A DNA stretch of 64,000 nucleotides from Salvator merianae (Eukaryota > Chordata > Lepidosauria > Squamata > Teiidae): the NCBI GenBank assembly GCA_003586115.2, contig QVOM02000029.1, positions 26,661,712-26,725,711 of the forward strand, written 5' to 3'. The notes beneath the pieces are model-generated. The model did not search any database, was not told where the DNA came from, and saw nothing but the letters and a program-made list of their open reading frames with translations. This document shows positions 11,373 to 24,655 of this stretch, in pieces. The translations under genes and the position numbers were made by a program. The first letter of the stretch is position 1. Each line of letters begins with the position of its first letter.

Positions 11373-12353
11373 ATTAAGTAGTAGCAGTGGCACAAACATC
11401 ATGACATGTAGTCCAACACAGTTTTCCATCTGCTAAGTTGTAATTTTACACAAATTATCAATGTAATATTGCTGCAACTATATTGTGGCATTTCTTGCAT
11501 TCAGCTTGTGTTGTCTTAAGTGTACCAGCTAATGATGTGGGATAAACTGCACTTGCTGTTATTTGTGATCCTTTAAAGTTTTTGTTTTCATGGTGCTTGT
11601 TTTTGGAACCTGCTCTTGGGCTACACATAATAGGTCTTCTGTTTCTGTTTTCCATATTCTATTCCACAATCATTTCACATTGTTTTCATTATCTACCTTT
11701 CTTTCGATGCTATTTATGCAATGCTATTTTCTCTACAGCTTTCCAATCAATTTTTCATTGTTTCCTTTACATATGGTTCTCTTGTTTCATTACTACTTCA
11801 TTACTGGTAACATTACTGAAAAGGTTCCTTTGAGATTATTGGCTTTTTGCGCTTTAAACTAGTGAGCGTTGGGGACAATCAAGAGCAGACTGCAGCTGCT
11901 CCCAATCGCTACCTGCTGTGGAGCACATAATTATGTTCCCTCTTCTGGGTCTGGACACAGAGCAGTGCAGCTGCACCATCGCACAGCATAGCTGTGGCTG
12001 CACCTATGTCCTCACATGATGTTCCCAGTCATCATGGCAGGACACCAGCATTCAGTATCCTGCTGCTGGTCTATTTTAAGGTTCTACGGGGCAGATGATT
12101 GCCACACTGTGAAGTCTGTTCTATGGTAGAAAATGTGAAAAGCCCTGGGTCTTTAACATTATAAGTAACATTGCTTATGACACCAAAAATTTCCAACTAA
12201 GCCACAGAGTAAAATCTGAGTATGTTACATTTTTAAAGACTGAAGTGAAATGAAGAGAAATTGAAAGATGAATAGATTGCAGTGGTGGCAAGACAATTGA
12301 AAGGAAGTGGTACTAAGAGTGATAATATGTAGACCTAATGATAAAAGAGGAAC
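11373..12353. other. No gene seen
   Basis: No supported feature. Short ORFs at 11580-11860 are T-rich frames without recognisable domains. Confidence 0.5.
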
Positions 12354-12615
12354 TAGGGTTTTTGCACACTTTACCAGTACAGTATGAAGCCTAGACCCCT
12401 TCTGGGCCTCTCTCTTCTTCACTCTAGACCAGAACAGAGAGCCTCTGCCCCTTACTAGACTGCCCCGTCCACATGGGGCAGAACATATACTGAACTTGGC
12501 AGTCCAAAATGGTCACCTGGTCTGGTATAGTGATAGACCTCTGTAAAAAGGTATATCGCAGTCTACTCATGAATAAATCACCCCAAGGAGCCATGTGAAA
12601 GGATGCATGCCTCTG
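12354..12615. mobile_element. Left part of a family G MITE
   Basis: TAGGGTTTTTGCAC at 12354-12367 fits the terminal signature. The segment at 12395-12490 matches 10375-10400 and, in reverse orientation, 48290-48390 (shared GGGGCAGAACATAT / ATATGTTCTGCCC-like block). The right end could not be placed; the fragment appears to fade before the G-rich run at about 12630. Confidence 0.5.
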
Positions 12616-14014
12616 TGGGCCACTTTAGCGGGGGGGGGGCATTTTAGCAGCACACAAAATTGTGCCACCAAAATGCGTCCCTCGGGGCTCCAAGACTAGG
12701 AATTTTACTTACTAGCCATTGGAGAGGATGGAAGCTGACTCCAAAGACCACACAATCTTTGGGCCGGCACAGCAGTAGGAGCAGGCCCTATAAATCTGAA
12801 GTTCTCTGGAAACATATGTGAAAATTTCCCTACTGAACATAGTGGCATATAAACATATTATCCAGGCTGAATTGAAAATGATGTAAAAGAGAATGGAGGA
12901 ATAGACTGAAGCTCTGGTCTGCTGGATATGCTGGGGCACTATCCAAATGGTTTTCATCGGCCACCCACCCCTAAAAGAATAGTCAGATTCAGGATGTGTT
13001 TCCACTTAACATTTAAATGATCACAGGTTTGGCTTCAGGTATTGCCTCTCCTCTTTGAATGGTATTAGGATGCCCACTGAGAAATGCAATGTCCATGTGA
13101 GACATCTGGAGGAGAAAGCATGAAATAGCACTCTCAGGAAGACACCTCATTTGCTGTGCCATGCTGCCATTCCATGTCAAAATGGAAATGTGAAAGCACA
13201 CTTGAATGTGGTGAACAAGGCACTTCTGGGGAGACAGGGATCTCTGCTGATCAAAATTGGAGACATGAAGCATGGTAACTGAGCAGTCACCTTCTTTTTT
13301 CTTGAAATGTGCTTGTGTTGCTCAGTGCTGTTTGGGTGGAAAGAACAGAAATTTATATTTTTCTACCAAATTGACACTGGAAAACTGTATGCCCCAAGAA
13401 GAGTTCAATCTGGTATCCAATTTGAGGAAATGAATTTTTAAAATAACATTTTTAATAACAAAAAATACACTCCACTTCTATTCTATTGTAATTGCAAGCG
13501 TTGGAAGAAAAATGTCTCTGTTTCTCTCATGTAGAGCTCAGCTGCTGTTCTCCAAATTTCCATGGCCTGACAGCAGCAAAAAGGGCTTCTAATTAGGCAG
13601 TGGTCCTCCCATAGTTACAACTTAATGAATCTAGTTCTCTAAGCTGGTAAGAATTAAATAAACCACAGACTGGAATGTGCATTCCGATGAAACAGTTTCT
13701 CTTTCACTATGAGAACGAACCTTCCATTCCCATAGGCAGAAGCACAAAAAGAGACTGCGTAACCATAGAAACTACCTTTTTACCAATTGTAAAATACCTT
13801 TAGCATTAAACTACAAATAAAAACCAGAAAAGACACTCCAAAATGCCAACAATTAATAGCATATATAGGCAACAGGGAACATATAAATGTAATGGCCTCT
13901 TAACTACAATGTTTTGGAATAGTAATTCCAGGCTTCACTCCTGCTCCAAGGAGAAGTAAATCTTCTCTTGCTCATTTGCTCGTTTGGAGAATAACATAGG
14001 CTGTAGGCTTCTGG
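12616..14014. other. No gene seen
   Basis: Single-copy-looking sequence. A run of nine G near 12630 is the only low-complexity feature. Confidence 0.5.
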
Positions 14015-14085
14015 CACAGAATGCTGGGAGCTGTAGTTCAAGAACATCTGGAGGACCACTCTTGAGCACCTCTAGTTTAATACAT
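14015..14085. repeat. Fragment of a dispersed repeat with CTGGGAGCTGTAGTTC core
   Basis: The segment AATGCTGGGAGCTGTAGTTC followed by AACATCTGGAGG resembles a dispersed repeat I recall as common in reptile genomes, thought to belong to a hAT-like DNA transposon. Only this core is preserved. The identification is from memory of the motif, not from a second copy in the window. Confidence 0.35.
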
Positions 14086-14261
14086 CATAGTGTAAGGATG
14101 AACACTTTTCTGGGTGTTTTTTCCACCAATTCAATATCGTGAATTCAGTTGAAGGAGCAATCCTGTGAGGAAGGGAAGGAGAGGCAGTTTCCAAAATTCC
14201 AATGCTTGACCACAAGGACTAAAAAGCCAAGTCTTAGAACTGAGAGAAAAGTGTTTTTTCT

Positions 14262-14355
14262 TCTTTCTTTATTGTGGTTTTCAGGTATTAAGGGGAGGGG
14301 AGTCTTCGGAGAGGGGCGGCATACAAATCCAATAAATAAATAAATAAATAAATTT
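14262..14355 (+). repeat. 3' tail of L2/CR1-type LINE
   Basis: GGGGCGGCATACAAATCC followed by repeated AATA units is a typical 3' terminus of squamate L2/CR1-type LINEs. Only the tail remains, ending in six AATA repeats at 14331-14353. No ORF2 sequence is recognisable upstream. Confidence 0.65.
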
Positions 14356-14563
14356 AAATTGCTGTGTATGACATATTTTAGAAATAGCCCTTGTGACTAA
14401 CATTATTATAAGAAAATAAAGAAGCATACACATCTAATAAAGAATTGAAAGATGGAGCTTATTCATAAATCACTGGAACATTATCTTCCAAATAACATAT
14501 AGCCTTAGGTTTTATTTTATTTTCTTCTAGAGTGATGACATAATTTCTGCGCTGATGTGTGTC

Positions 14564-14567
14564 CTTC

Positions 14568-14600
<33 letters not shown>

Positions 14601-14610
14601 CTTTTTTTAC
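14564..14610. repeat. (TC)n / polypyrimidine tract
   Basis: A CT dinucleotide run merges into CTTT and T-rich sequence. It produces a spurious ORF rich in Arg, Glu and Lys on the minus strand, which is not a gene. Confidence 0.9.
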
Positions 14611-16490
14611 CTGTCTCCTGGTGCAATACCAACCCCCACATCTACCACAGACTAGGTTGGCAGAGAATGAAAATATGAACCAGAACCATAGTGATGGGCT
14701 AAGAAGACAGGCTGAATTCCCAACTTTGAACTTCATTCTGCATGGCAGTGGCTGGAGTGGACTGAAGTCTGGGAATGCAAGAAGGACCACTTTAAAATGG
14801 TCTCCCTCAGGAGCACCCCCATGTATGATTTTCACACTCAGGTACACTCCAGAAGTCATGGTTGTGTGGCCAGTGTGGTGTCCCTTGGAGGTCATGCATT
14901 CCCAGGACTGCTTTGGTGAGCAGATGCTGTGATCCAGGAGGCATCTGTCACAATTCAAATAACAATTCAAATAGTGCAGAAGTTGCCATAAGCTGCATCT
15001 AAATTAAGACCTGTTTGGGATTAGATGGAGCTGACAGCCAGAGAAGCCACCATAAGGTGAGGGGGCTCAGTGAAGTAGCCAAGGGTGCGATCAGACACAC
15101 TTAAAGGAGCACCCCTGGGTGAACTGGAGTCTGAGATGTCAAACATTTTACCCCTGCATGTTTCTCGCCCTGTCCCAAAGCCTGGGAATGGGTATCCCTT
15201 TCCTCACATCGGGAATCGCAACATCAAGGTTGACTCTTATTTTGGTTGGGTTGGACAGGAAGCAAATGCCTTCATGCCAACTCTACAGAAAAGATTAATC
15301 TGAAAGTAGTTTGAAGGGGATTAAGATAAGCCTACACCTTTTGCCAAAAGGGGAAAAGAACAGCACAACTAACACAGCAGCATTTGACTACTCTACCCTC
15401 TTGCCAATATATGACTGCCCTTTAGGCTCCATGTGAATGGTGCTAGTATCAACAAACATACCTTGTCTGCCTATATTATAGCAAATCAAGATTTGATTTC
15501 CATTCTGATAAACAACTGATCATGGGTTTAGCATGGAAGGAAGAATGAAACAATGTTTTTCACTATGTGTTTTTGAGCTTCTTTTAAAACCTTCTGTGCT
15601 CAACAAGCCCCCATTGCAGTCTCTTGTTTCAGCATTAATGGAACTAATCTACCTTATTTGTATTTAATAAGAAAGGGCTCAGCTAAGTATTAACATGACT
15701 GAAGTTCTTGTTAATGCTTTCTGACTGTAAGTATCTCGTAATGCCTTTGTGGAATAGCCCTAACCTGCTACATCTAGCAGTAGAAAAGAAAAAGAAAAAA
15801 AATCTTCAAGGAATCATCTTAAGAGTGCACTGTTGCAGTGGCGAAATTTGAAAGTTATTTTTCACCAGTGGATTCAGTGATTAACTGACATGATGGATTT
15901 AGAGCCCCCAGTGGGCTTGACTAGGATAGGAAGAAAACCTATCTGGAGATGTATTCAGATGAATTCTTGCTGACTGCTTGAACAAAAACTTTGCTAACAC
16001 TTCTACAAAGAGGGAACAGCAGAGCAGTCAGCTTGGATAAGAAATTAGCACCAAATATTCTTGCAAATGTAGAGGATGTTATAGTTGATTGTAGTGAGAG
16101 AAATGGCTACACAGGAGTAAAACTGACAAGAACTCTCTAACTCCAGTGGCAGCCAGTTTAGTTAAAGTACAAGGACTGGAGGAGAGAGAAGGTTCTAATT
16201 ACAAGTTGCCCTTTGGACTCCCTGAGTTGTGTTTTGATCTGCTAGATAGATCAAAGGAAGGCTTCCAATCAGAACTTCACTATTGTCTTCTCCTACCCTT
16301 CCCAACCTACCCTTCAGTCCTAATCCATATGCTCCTGTCACCATAATTTGCATTTGATAGATGCTCCCTAGTCCAGAATGTTAAGTTCAATCTAGTGTCA
16401 TGAGAACTTCTCTAGACACTTATGGCATTCTTACAAACATGAAGGATTTTTAAAGACTACTGTTTTGCTTTAACTGATAACTGATTGAAG
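14611..16490. other. No gene seen; possible MITE left end
   Basis: GGGTGCGATCAGAC at 15083-15096 resembles the CAGAC-type terminal signature seen at 18321 and 53456, but no matching right end was found. Nothing else is supported. Confidence 0.4.
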
Positions 16491-16614
16491 TCAATCCCAA
16501 GGGAGAGGAAGACACTTGGCTGATTTCAATGCTAAGTTTCTTTATTAAAGTTTAAAAATAATAGAAATAATAAAAGCAAGCAGCCAAGTGTCTCCCTCTC
16601 CCTTGAGATTGGGA
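16491..16614. repeat. Imperfect inverted repeat bracketing AATAAA
   Basis: The arms 16491-16522 and 16581-16614 are near-complementary, both containing AAGGGAGAGG and GACACTTGGCTG in opposite orientation. The loop of about 58 bp contains CTTTATT near 16541, which reads as AATAAAG on the minus strand. A polyadenylation signal in a hairpin could mark the R/U5 region of an old minus-strand LTR; a CCAAT-type motif lies on that strand near 16955. No matching LTR pair was found, so the LTR idea stays weak. Confidence 0.5.
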
Positions 16615-18320
16615 AGCAACAATGCCAAAGAGCAAGCAACAGTGACAAAACATGTTAGAAGCTGGCTGACTTAGTCAACTGGCTAGTTATAACTTATTGT
16701 AAGGAAGACACTGTCAAGGTGGGGCAAATTAGTCAAACGGTAATAAGTTGTGGTAATATAACTGTGGCTGTGAAAAGCACACGTTTGATTGGTAACAAAA
16801 GGGGTAGCTGTGGCTTTAACAAGAAACACATAGTTTACAGTAAAATGTTTCCAGTGTGTCGCATAGCTAAAGCCAAGTGGTGGAGCATGAGATTAAGCAA
16901 ACAAGGAAGCAATATACAGACCTCAGCAAAGCACGTAATATGGGATTTTCTTAGCCAATCAAAAGTCAACAGATTCAAGATAAGAACTTATTCCAAACAC
17001 TTTTGCAGCTGGTGAGAGGTGGTGCCATGGGTCAGAGCTCTTCCTTTGTGACTCCCTCAGTTCAATTGTCATCAACTGCTGATCTCCAGGCAACCATCTA
17101 CTGTGCCACCACAGTGCACTGGGCTGATTATGCTAAGCCACAGTCTTCCTTTTTTATCAGAAAAAGAGGTTTTTTTTAACTAACTGAAAAGGAAGAAAAA
17201 GGGATGTGGTGTTAAAGGAAGAGATTGCTTAACGTGTATTGAAAAGAAAGCAGTGTGTGAGGGGGAAAGCTTTCTTAGTGTAGACGGAGTTATACCTTTC
17301 TTGGGGTCTTCTGTTGGTCAGGAAAGATCTCAGTGCTGGACAAAATTACCAAAGCACAAGCACTCTCTTTTACACATTTAGTGGGTAGATTGCCACAGGC
17401 TTAAATGGCAACAGAAATATCAGTGTTCTGATGAGCTTCCCACTTCTCAGTACTGTTGAACTGAGGTATAGAGTCCTAGAAACCTGTATGTTAATTGGTC
17501 TTTCTTGTCCCCAAGGACGGATGCCATCACAAGACATCAAGTAAGTCCAATTATATGTCCAGCCCAGCATTTGTCTTTCCCTCAGTGGCAAGTCTATACA
17601 GGGAGATTAAGTCAGCCATGATCCCTTAACACACAGCAAACCTTAGGAGGGGAGAGCATGTTTGAATCTCATCTATGAACAATTTCAACAAATTCTAATC
17701 CAAGAATACACAGCACACAAAGTTCAGGGTGAAGTTCAGAAAAGATATTGTGGACCCTGTAAAATAATAAGAGATGTAGTGGACTTTGAGATAATCAAAG
17801 ACACTGACTGGATAAGCACACCTTTTTTTTAACCCCAACCTACTCTCGGATAAGATGGGACAATGGACTGTTCAGGCAGAAAAATGGGTAAACAAGGAAA
17901 CTGGGCTACATTCAGACTTTCCAAGTCATGTAAACATGTAAACAAGTTGTATTCATCCAATCAGTTACTCAGTTTGGTCACCCACATTATAATACCATTT
18001 TTGCAGCTGCTCTTGTCCAAGACCTGTACTCTACCAGCTTAAATGTGACCTTCCTCCACCCAGCTGACAGGATTAAGTTGTGGCACAAAACAACTTTTAA
18101 CAGAATAGGCTTTATACAGGAAAAAAATATTTGAGTTGGTGGGCCCAAGGGAGGCACGTATTTATTTAAGAATTTGTATGTCCCAGGTGGGTCAAAACGT
18201 TAGAAAGATGAAATATATACAATAACAATGGGATGAACAGTCAAATTAAAAATAGCCTCTATACTTGGTGTCCACTTGCTCAGCAGGATATCCCACCATA
18301 AGTAATGAGCTGCCTCCTCA
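16615..18320. other. No gene seen; possible upstream part of an LTR
   Basis: 16615-17074 could be the U3 part of the LTR suggested at 16491, because its outer limits would be TGAT and ATCA, but no target duplication fits. The remainder shows no feature. Confidence 0.35.
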
Positions 18321-18530
18321 GGCTGTGGTCAGACACAGCAAAAAAAAAAAAAAAAAAAAAGCATTTCTAAAGCAACTCAGAGATGACTTTAAAATGGGAT
18401 TGTTCACACACCGGTCTGACCATTCTGTTCTAGAAAAGGTGGATCAGAGAAAGCTTGAGAACGTGAGTGCCACACACTGTCTCTCTGAGATGCCTTCAAG
18501 ATGCCGCTTGTGTTATGTCTGAACACAGTC
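18321..18530. mobile_element. 210-bp MITE with TCA target duplication
   Basis: The left end GGCTGTGGTCAGAC (18321-18334) and right end GTCTGAACACAGTC (18517-18530) form a degenerate 14-bp inverted repeat, flanked by TCA at 18318-18320 and 18531-18533. A run of 21 A (18340-18360) lies just inside the left end. A truncated L1 begins a few bases beyond the right end. Confidence 0.65.
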
Positions 18531-18552
18531 TCAATTTCCTTCCCAACCTCCT

Positions 18553-19461
18553 AGAACTTTCAATTTGCTCAAGAGAAAATGAAGTGGGAAACACAATTAT
18601 ATGCAAACAAACATGGTGTAATTGCTAAAATACACAAATTGTTGTTGAAATATGAAATGGAGGATGAACAAGTGAAGGAACACATGGTAGAATGGGCAAG
18701 TAACTTTGGAACCCATATACAACTAGAACAATGGCAAAAATGTGGGCTAGAGATTTAAAAAGTATATTTTGTTATAACTTTAAGGACAATTTATACAAAA
18801 TAATGTATAGATAGTATCAACGGAGTACAATGAAGTTTCAAATGTATGTTGGAACTTTGGGAGGAAAGAGGGTCTTTTTATCATATGTGGTGGACATATA
18901 ATAAAGCAAAGAAATTTTGTCATGAAATATTGGATTATTCAAAAGATTTTGAAAATGGATGTTCAATTGAAACTAGAAATGTTTCTTTGGGGTCTGATTA
19001 ATAAAAAATTAGAAAATCTCAATGCAGTGATTCAATATATGATTACTGCAGCAACGATTTGGCAAGTACAAGATACCAACTGTTGAGGATTGGACTATAA
19101 AAATGGTAGAATTGGCAGAAATGGACAAACTGACATGTCTACTTAGACATAAGACAATTGTAACCTTTTTAAAAATCTGGCAAACCATTATGGACTTTCT
19201 ATAAAATATAGAAAAGGATTTGGTGACTGTAGGTTTTGAAGAATAAATAACAACAGATTTTCATTGGGAGAAGATCAAGAAGAAAGACAAGAAGAGCTGA
19301 CTGTAAGAAATAATTGGCAATTGACAGGAAGGAGATCAGGTGTCATCTTTTTATTTAAACTTTCCTATTTCAGGTATTATCTTTTTAACTTTCTTCTTTA
19401 TGGTTATGGTAGTTTTATATTCTGATTTTTACTGAAATCTAATAAAATGAATTTTAAAAAG
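18553..19461 (+). pseudogene. 5'-truncated L1 insertion (ORF2 C-terminus and 3' end)
   Basis: Plus-strand translation contains fragments of the L1 ORF2 C-terminus, including YHMWWTYNKAKKF near 18880-18915 (family form H-WW-C-K). Many stops are present. The 3' end is AT-rich with AATAAAATGAATTTTAAAAA at 19441-19460. A 17-bp target duplication flanks it: TTCCTTCCCAACCTCCT at 18536-18552 and TTCCTTCCCAAGCTCCT at 19462-19478, with one mismatch. This is the usual structure of a dead-on-arrival L1 copy. It landed next to the MITE at 18321-18530. Confidence 0.85.
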
Positions 19462-19478
19462 TTCCTTCCCAAGCTCCT

Positions 19479-22400
19479 TAATTTGGAGAGTTTTCTGAAC
19501 AAATTTTATTCAAATGTTGTTTTGATGCTTTTTACTTGACCTTGGACAGTCTGAAATTGTCTTGACCATTCTGTAAAGTTAAGATTATCTTGGACATGCA
19601 ATCTGGTTAAATCTGATTCAAAAGAGGGCATACAAGTTTTTCCTATCTATGGGGATAGGGAAAGGAATGGGAAAGAGAGTAACAGAAGAACAGGGACTTT
19701 GAAGACAGAAATTGAAACATCCTACTAATATTAACATGTCTAACATGTTAAAATCTTTAAAAGCAACTACATTATGCCTTTCAAAACATCTAACCCACCT
19801 CCTCATCAAAAATGCATTTTCCTAAATCAAAGATCCATTTTACAACTGATAAAGTTTGTCAAGCATTAGAGGAACGTAGCTTTTTGCCAATGGTAGTTCA
19901 ATATTAGGAGCTAAATATCAGACATAACATTTTTTAAAAAAATCAAATACCTTTGCTTTATAACTTCTGCTCTTGTTTGTTAGGATATCTTTGTCTTAAG
20001 AGTCCAATGTCTTGAGAATGATGAGGGGTATAGTCTTTCTCTTGCACTGCCCCTGCACTACTTTCAATACAGAAAATCAACAGTCCCAAGGTGTATTTGA
20101 AAATAAGGAGCTAAATAGCTCAGGTAGTAGGGCAGCATTGTTCCTTCACGCCAAAACTGATATCTTTTTATCCAGGTGCAACAATCTGCAAAAATGGGGG
20201 TGACTTTGGCAGGATAAACAACACTGCACAGTCTCTAAAGGCAAATGTGAAACCCTCCATTTTTTAGGACTGTTTGCACCTCCACAACATTTCTATTATT
20301 ATTATTCTATTTCTGTTTCACCCTGGGGTTCTTCTAAGTTCCTAGGAATTCCATGACATTCATACTATCTCAGACTTCTTCGTGTTCAAGAGCTCAAGAG
20401 TTTTCTCACACTCACTCACAATTCATTCTTCTAGGACAATATCCACACATAGTAGATTATACATAGATAATTCAATCCTAAAGAAGGAAGAAAAGAGAGT
20501 CAATCCAAGCTGTGGTATACTGGGCATGTTACTGAGGAATGTATAGATGCCTTTAAGTTGAGCACTTGTTAGACATTGTTCTCAAAAAAATTGAATTATT
20601 AAAGGCACTTGTTACTAAAAGACAGGGAGCTGCCTCTTTCCAAAGACCTGCAAATAAATGAACTGCATCTAACATGTTGGAAACATAGGAAAAGACCAGA
20701 GCAGTTTAAGATTCCTATGCCAGACCTACTCCATTTTAAATGGCAAAGTCAAATGTCTCTTTTGCTCACTCCTCTCTTCCCTTCTGCCTGCAAGCAAAAG
20801 CAGACACATCTGCGTAGAGTAATCAGACAAGTAATCAATGCTAAAGGGCTGGCTTTCTTTTTGAACAATGGGAAGTCCTGAGATCTGGTATAAACTGGTA
20901 CATTTCATACCAAAATGTCAAAAGATGTTAAAAGGTACCATTGCTGGTATATCAAAATTTGAGCAAACTGCATTAGCCAGGTGTGAAATCAGCAATGCAG
21001 CTATCAAGGATGTTAGCAAATTCAAATTGATTGAATCTAGAGTAAATATATCAGCACGTGAGTGGGTTTCTTCCAGGTATGCAACCCCAGTGCCTGTATC
21101 TGTCACAGCAATCAAGAGGGTATTAGCATAGCTCAGAGGTGCAACATGTACACAGCTAGAGCTGCATGCCATGCACTAAAGTTTGCACAAGCACACACAT
21201 ATGCACATAACCTGCAAAAGTATGTTGCTTCCCGTTCTACTGGCTCCACTGAACAACATTAGATCATATTTTCTCCCACCTTCCTAGGTGGTCCCCAAGT
21301 TGATATCACAGCCCCATTATTAGAATTAGTAATGAAAATTTCTCAGAGCTTAGAGCACAGCACAGTCTTCCAATCACTCTCCACCTGATGCATGATCTTC
21401 AACACTGGAACAAAGCTCCACACCACTAGCTGCCAACTGTGCTGCTCAATCACAACCAGACTTTGAATTTTCTTCTCCTGTCCCAACCCAAACTTTGCTG
21501 CTGCTAAGAGAGAGCTGCCCCAGCTCAGAGTAACCCTGCAACTTGAAACTTTGCAAATTCTAAAAGAAAGTTCCTTCTTTGGCTGAAGTGCAATCTTTCT
21601 GAGCACCATAAGTCCACACTATGCCACCTTTAGGAGAAAGCCCTTGCATTACACTGGTCACTGTATATTTTGCCTGTATATTTTTTTACAGTTGCCAGAA
21701 TCAGCTGTTTTTAACAGTTCTGTGGTTTTTTCCTTGATTTTAAAGCCTTTCTGTTGGGTTTTTAATAAAGTTTTGATATTATTTTGGAAGAATCTTTTGT
21801 CTGAGAGTATTCCTTGCTTTCTGGCTTTTATTTTATGGTTCACTAAGATTGACATGTCTTTTTAAAAGCCTATAGCCATAAGATCCTCCTGTATGGGGCT
21901 GTGCCTGGGAGAGCTTCCTGCCCCCAAACCAGTATATCCTAGTGCATTGCTCCTAATACTCTACTGATGCTTCCATGGACACATTCATGCACTTTTCTTG
22001 GCAAAAATAGCAGAGCTTTTCCATTATTTCCCATTACCATCTTCTGTCAGAGATCTGTGGCATTCTGTTTTCCACACAGTTGCTGTACCACTGTTATAGG
22101 TACTCCCTTAAAGTCCATAGCACCTGGGTGTCTATTATCCATTTATCTCATCTCTTTTCCACCTAGCCTTTGCTCTCACTCAACTGATCTCCCATAACCA
22201 AGGCCTATTAGCCCAACTCAGACAAAATCAGGGGGCCATGTCTGGTTCAGAAATCAGGAAAAGCAAAATTATGCTTACCTCCTATGTGTGCTTATCATTT
22301 CAAGGACAGCAAAAAGTTCCTTCTTAATTACAGTTTTTGGAACCCTTCTTGTGGGATTGCCAAATGGAATCCAGGCCAGGGCTTGAATCTATTTAATAGC

Positions 22401-24606
22401 TGTGCAGTTGATGGGATTCAGCAGCTGACACCTCATTAAAAGCTACAAAGCACCCCATTCTTACTCTGCCAGGGGAGAGAAAAACCAGACCAGACAATAT
22501 GCAGCTTCCATCATGCTGCCAAGCTCACTTTCAGCTGAGCAGAAAGTGGAAAGGCCATTGTTAGTCTCTATTAATTACTCCCAAAGGGGTTTTTTTCCAA
22601 AAAATATTTTTGTTTAAGGATTTTCCATCCCATTACTTCCACAGACAAAGATACTACTTAAAAGATTAAAATAGCCTTGACCAATCTAAACCACTGGGAG
22701 AACTTAATCCCATTCTGTCAGAAGATAAGAAAATCTTCTACATGGAGTAAACAGTTCAAAAAATAGACAACATATGCACTACTTTAAAATGGTGATTCTC
22801 TAAAAGTAGGATTTATGATTGCTGTATTACTACTTGAAAAAGGAAAATGAACAACAAACTTCAGTTGAATTGGCAAAATGACAAAAGAGCACAGAGAAAG
22901 AAGGAGTATCATTGTACATATTAGACCAATCAGCTTAAATACTACATATAATAGAACCCACTGCATAAGACAGTAACCCACTGAGCTCAGGTCTATGGCC
23001 ACTGTTCCATAAATGCAACAGAAGGTGCTCAGGGGAAGAACCTCTTTCATTTATGTCCTCATCACAGCCTGGCCAAGGTCTGCTAATGTTCCTCCCCACC
23101 TTCATTGTGGTTGGGCAAGGCATGTTACAAGAAATGTCTGCATCTGTACACAGTGTCCTTGCACAGGGGCAGTAGCCCTGTATGTCAGCTATACATTTCA
23201 CCACAGCAAGGTCCTATTAGTATTGACTCAAATGTTACTCCTCATTTACTAGCGTTCAGGCACCTTTGCCAAGCCCCCAGAGTGTAACTGACCTGCCCTA
23301 GACACTTTGGGGGGGGGAGAATGGGAATTGTCTGCTCAGGGAGGCCATGAAATAGAGATACATCCACTATTTCAGTGTTCATCATTAGTTCACTTAAGAG
23401 TCATTTGTGCTTAGTAATTGATAATTGATTTCAAAAAACACTATGCCACTGCCTCCTTGGTTAACTTGCTAGAGTTGTCGGGGGGGGGGGGGCAAGTCCC
23501 CCTGGGAGACATGCTGGCCACACGGCCATAGCAGTTGGAGCACTCCTGAGAGCAAAAACCACACCCAGGAGCACTCCAGAAGGAGATCACTTCAAAGTTG
23601 CCTTCCTTGTATTCCCAGGGTGGAATCTGCTCCAGCTGCCATGCAAACAGGCAGCAATGACCAGAATAGCCCATGCACTGTGTGGAGCCAAGCACCATTT
23701 TGTCAGACTTCATAAATAGCCCACTTCTAGGGCCATTTCTGGACAAGCTGCTAATTTCCCCCTGGCCTGCAACTTTAGAGGCAGAACTTTCATTTCCTGG
23801 ACTCTGAAGTTAGGCTGGGACAGGAATTCATCTTGGAGATGGCTGCTGGCATGTTCCTTGGTGCCTCTCCTGTTCCTGGCCCAAATCACTTGATTCAGGC
23901 CAGACAGCATTATCCACATCACACACCAAGGTGCCAGGGAATCTAAATCCTTCCCTTTTTATCACTGGAGCATCACAAATAATTATTTTCATATTTGTTG
24001 GGAAGAATTCCAGGAATACATCTTTCTTAATGACAGGAACCCTCCTTCTCCACCAGTTACCCAAAAGGGGAGATACACAATGTCTTTCATCTTAGGTTGC
24101 CTTCGCAGAAACCATAGAAATTGACAGCATCGTGTCCCATGTTTTCTTAATAATTCAAGGAAGGAAGCATGATTTTAGAATAATCCATCTGTAAGCTCTG
24201 ATGTTGAATCCAGCCTTATCTTACATACAGTAAAAACAAATCAGTAAATTAACTAATTTAAGCTACATAGAAGCACATCTAATAGTGCAATTCCATCCAC
24301 AACAAGCTTGGGAGGACCAGAATCTGTGCAGGAGGCCAGTAGTTGCTGCAGAGGGACCTGATGTGGCAATCAAACGGCATGCACCTTTTGGCAGCCTGTG
24401 GACTCCATAGGTGCTATAGGGGAACATCTCTCACAACGGTGAAGTGTCTGGCCCAGACCACTCCTTGGAGCACTGAAAACATGGATAGGAATACGTAAAC
24501 CAAGGAATCTAGATTTTTTTTTAAAAAGTAGGCTGATAAATCTTCCCAGCATGATACCTTTCAACTAAATGGCTGCCAGCACAAAGATATAACAATAAAT
24601 AGATGA
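19479..24606. other. Five kilobases without a supported gene
   Basis: I see no domain-bearing ORF, SINE or terminal-repeat element. An AATAAAG with downstream T/G-rich sequence at about 21761 is LTR- or mRNA-end-like, but no boundaries can be set. A run of G12 at 23480-23491 and short ORFs on the minus strand at 23440-24070 have no recognisable homology. Confidence 0.5.
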
Positions 24607-24608
24607 TT

Positions 24609-24655
<47 letters not shown>
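24607..24655. repeat. (GATA)n microsatellite
   Basis: About twelve uninterrupted TAGA/GATA units. GATA repeats are common in squamate genomes. Confidence 0.95.

Noticed and set aside
14527..14970. 147-codon minus-strand ORF with Arg/Glu-rich end
   Set aside because: The distinctive part is translated from a polypyrimidine microsatellite, and the rest lacks homology.
16475..17074. Full LTR with TGAT...ATCA ends
   Set aside because: No target duplication, no second LTR, and the boundaries were chosen after the fact.
23440..24064. Overlapping minus-strand ORFs as exons of a gene
   Set aside because: Three short frames without family motifs, consistent splice signals or frame continuity.
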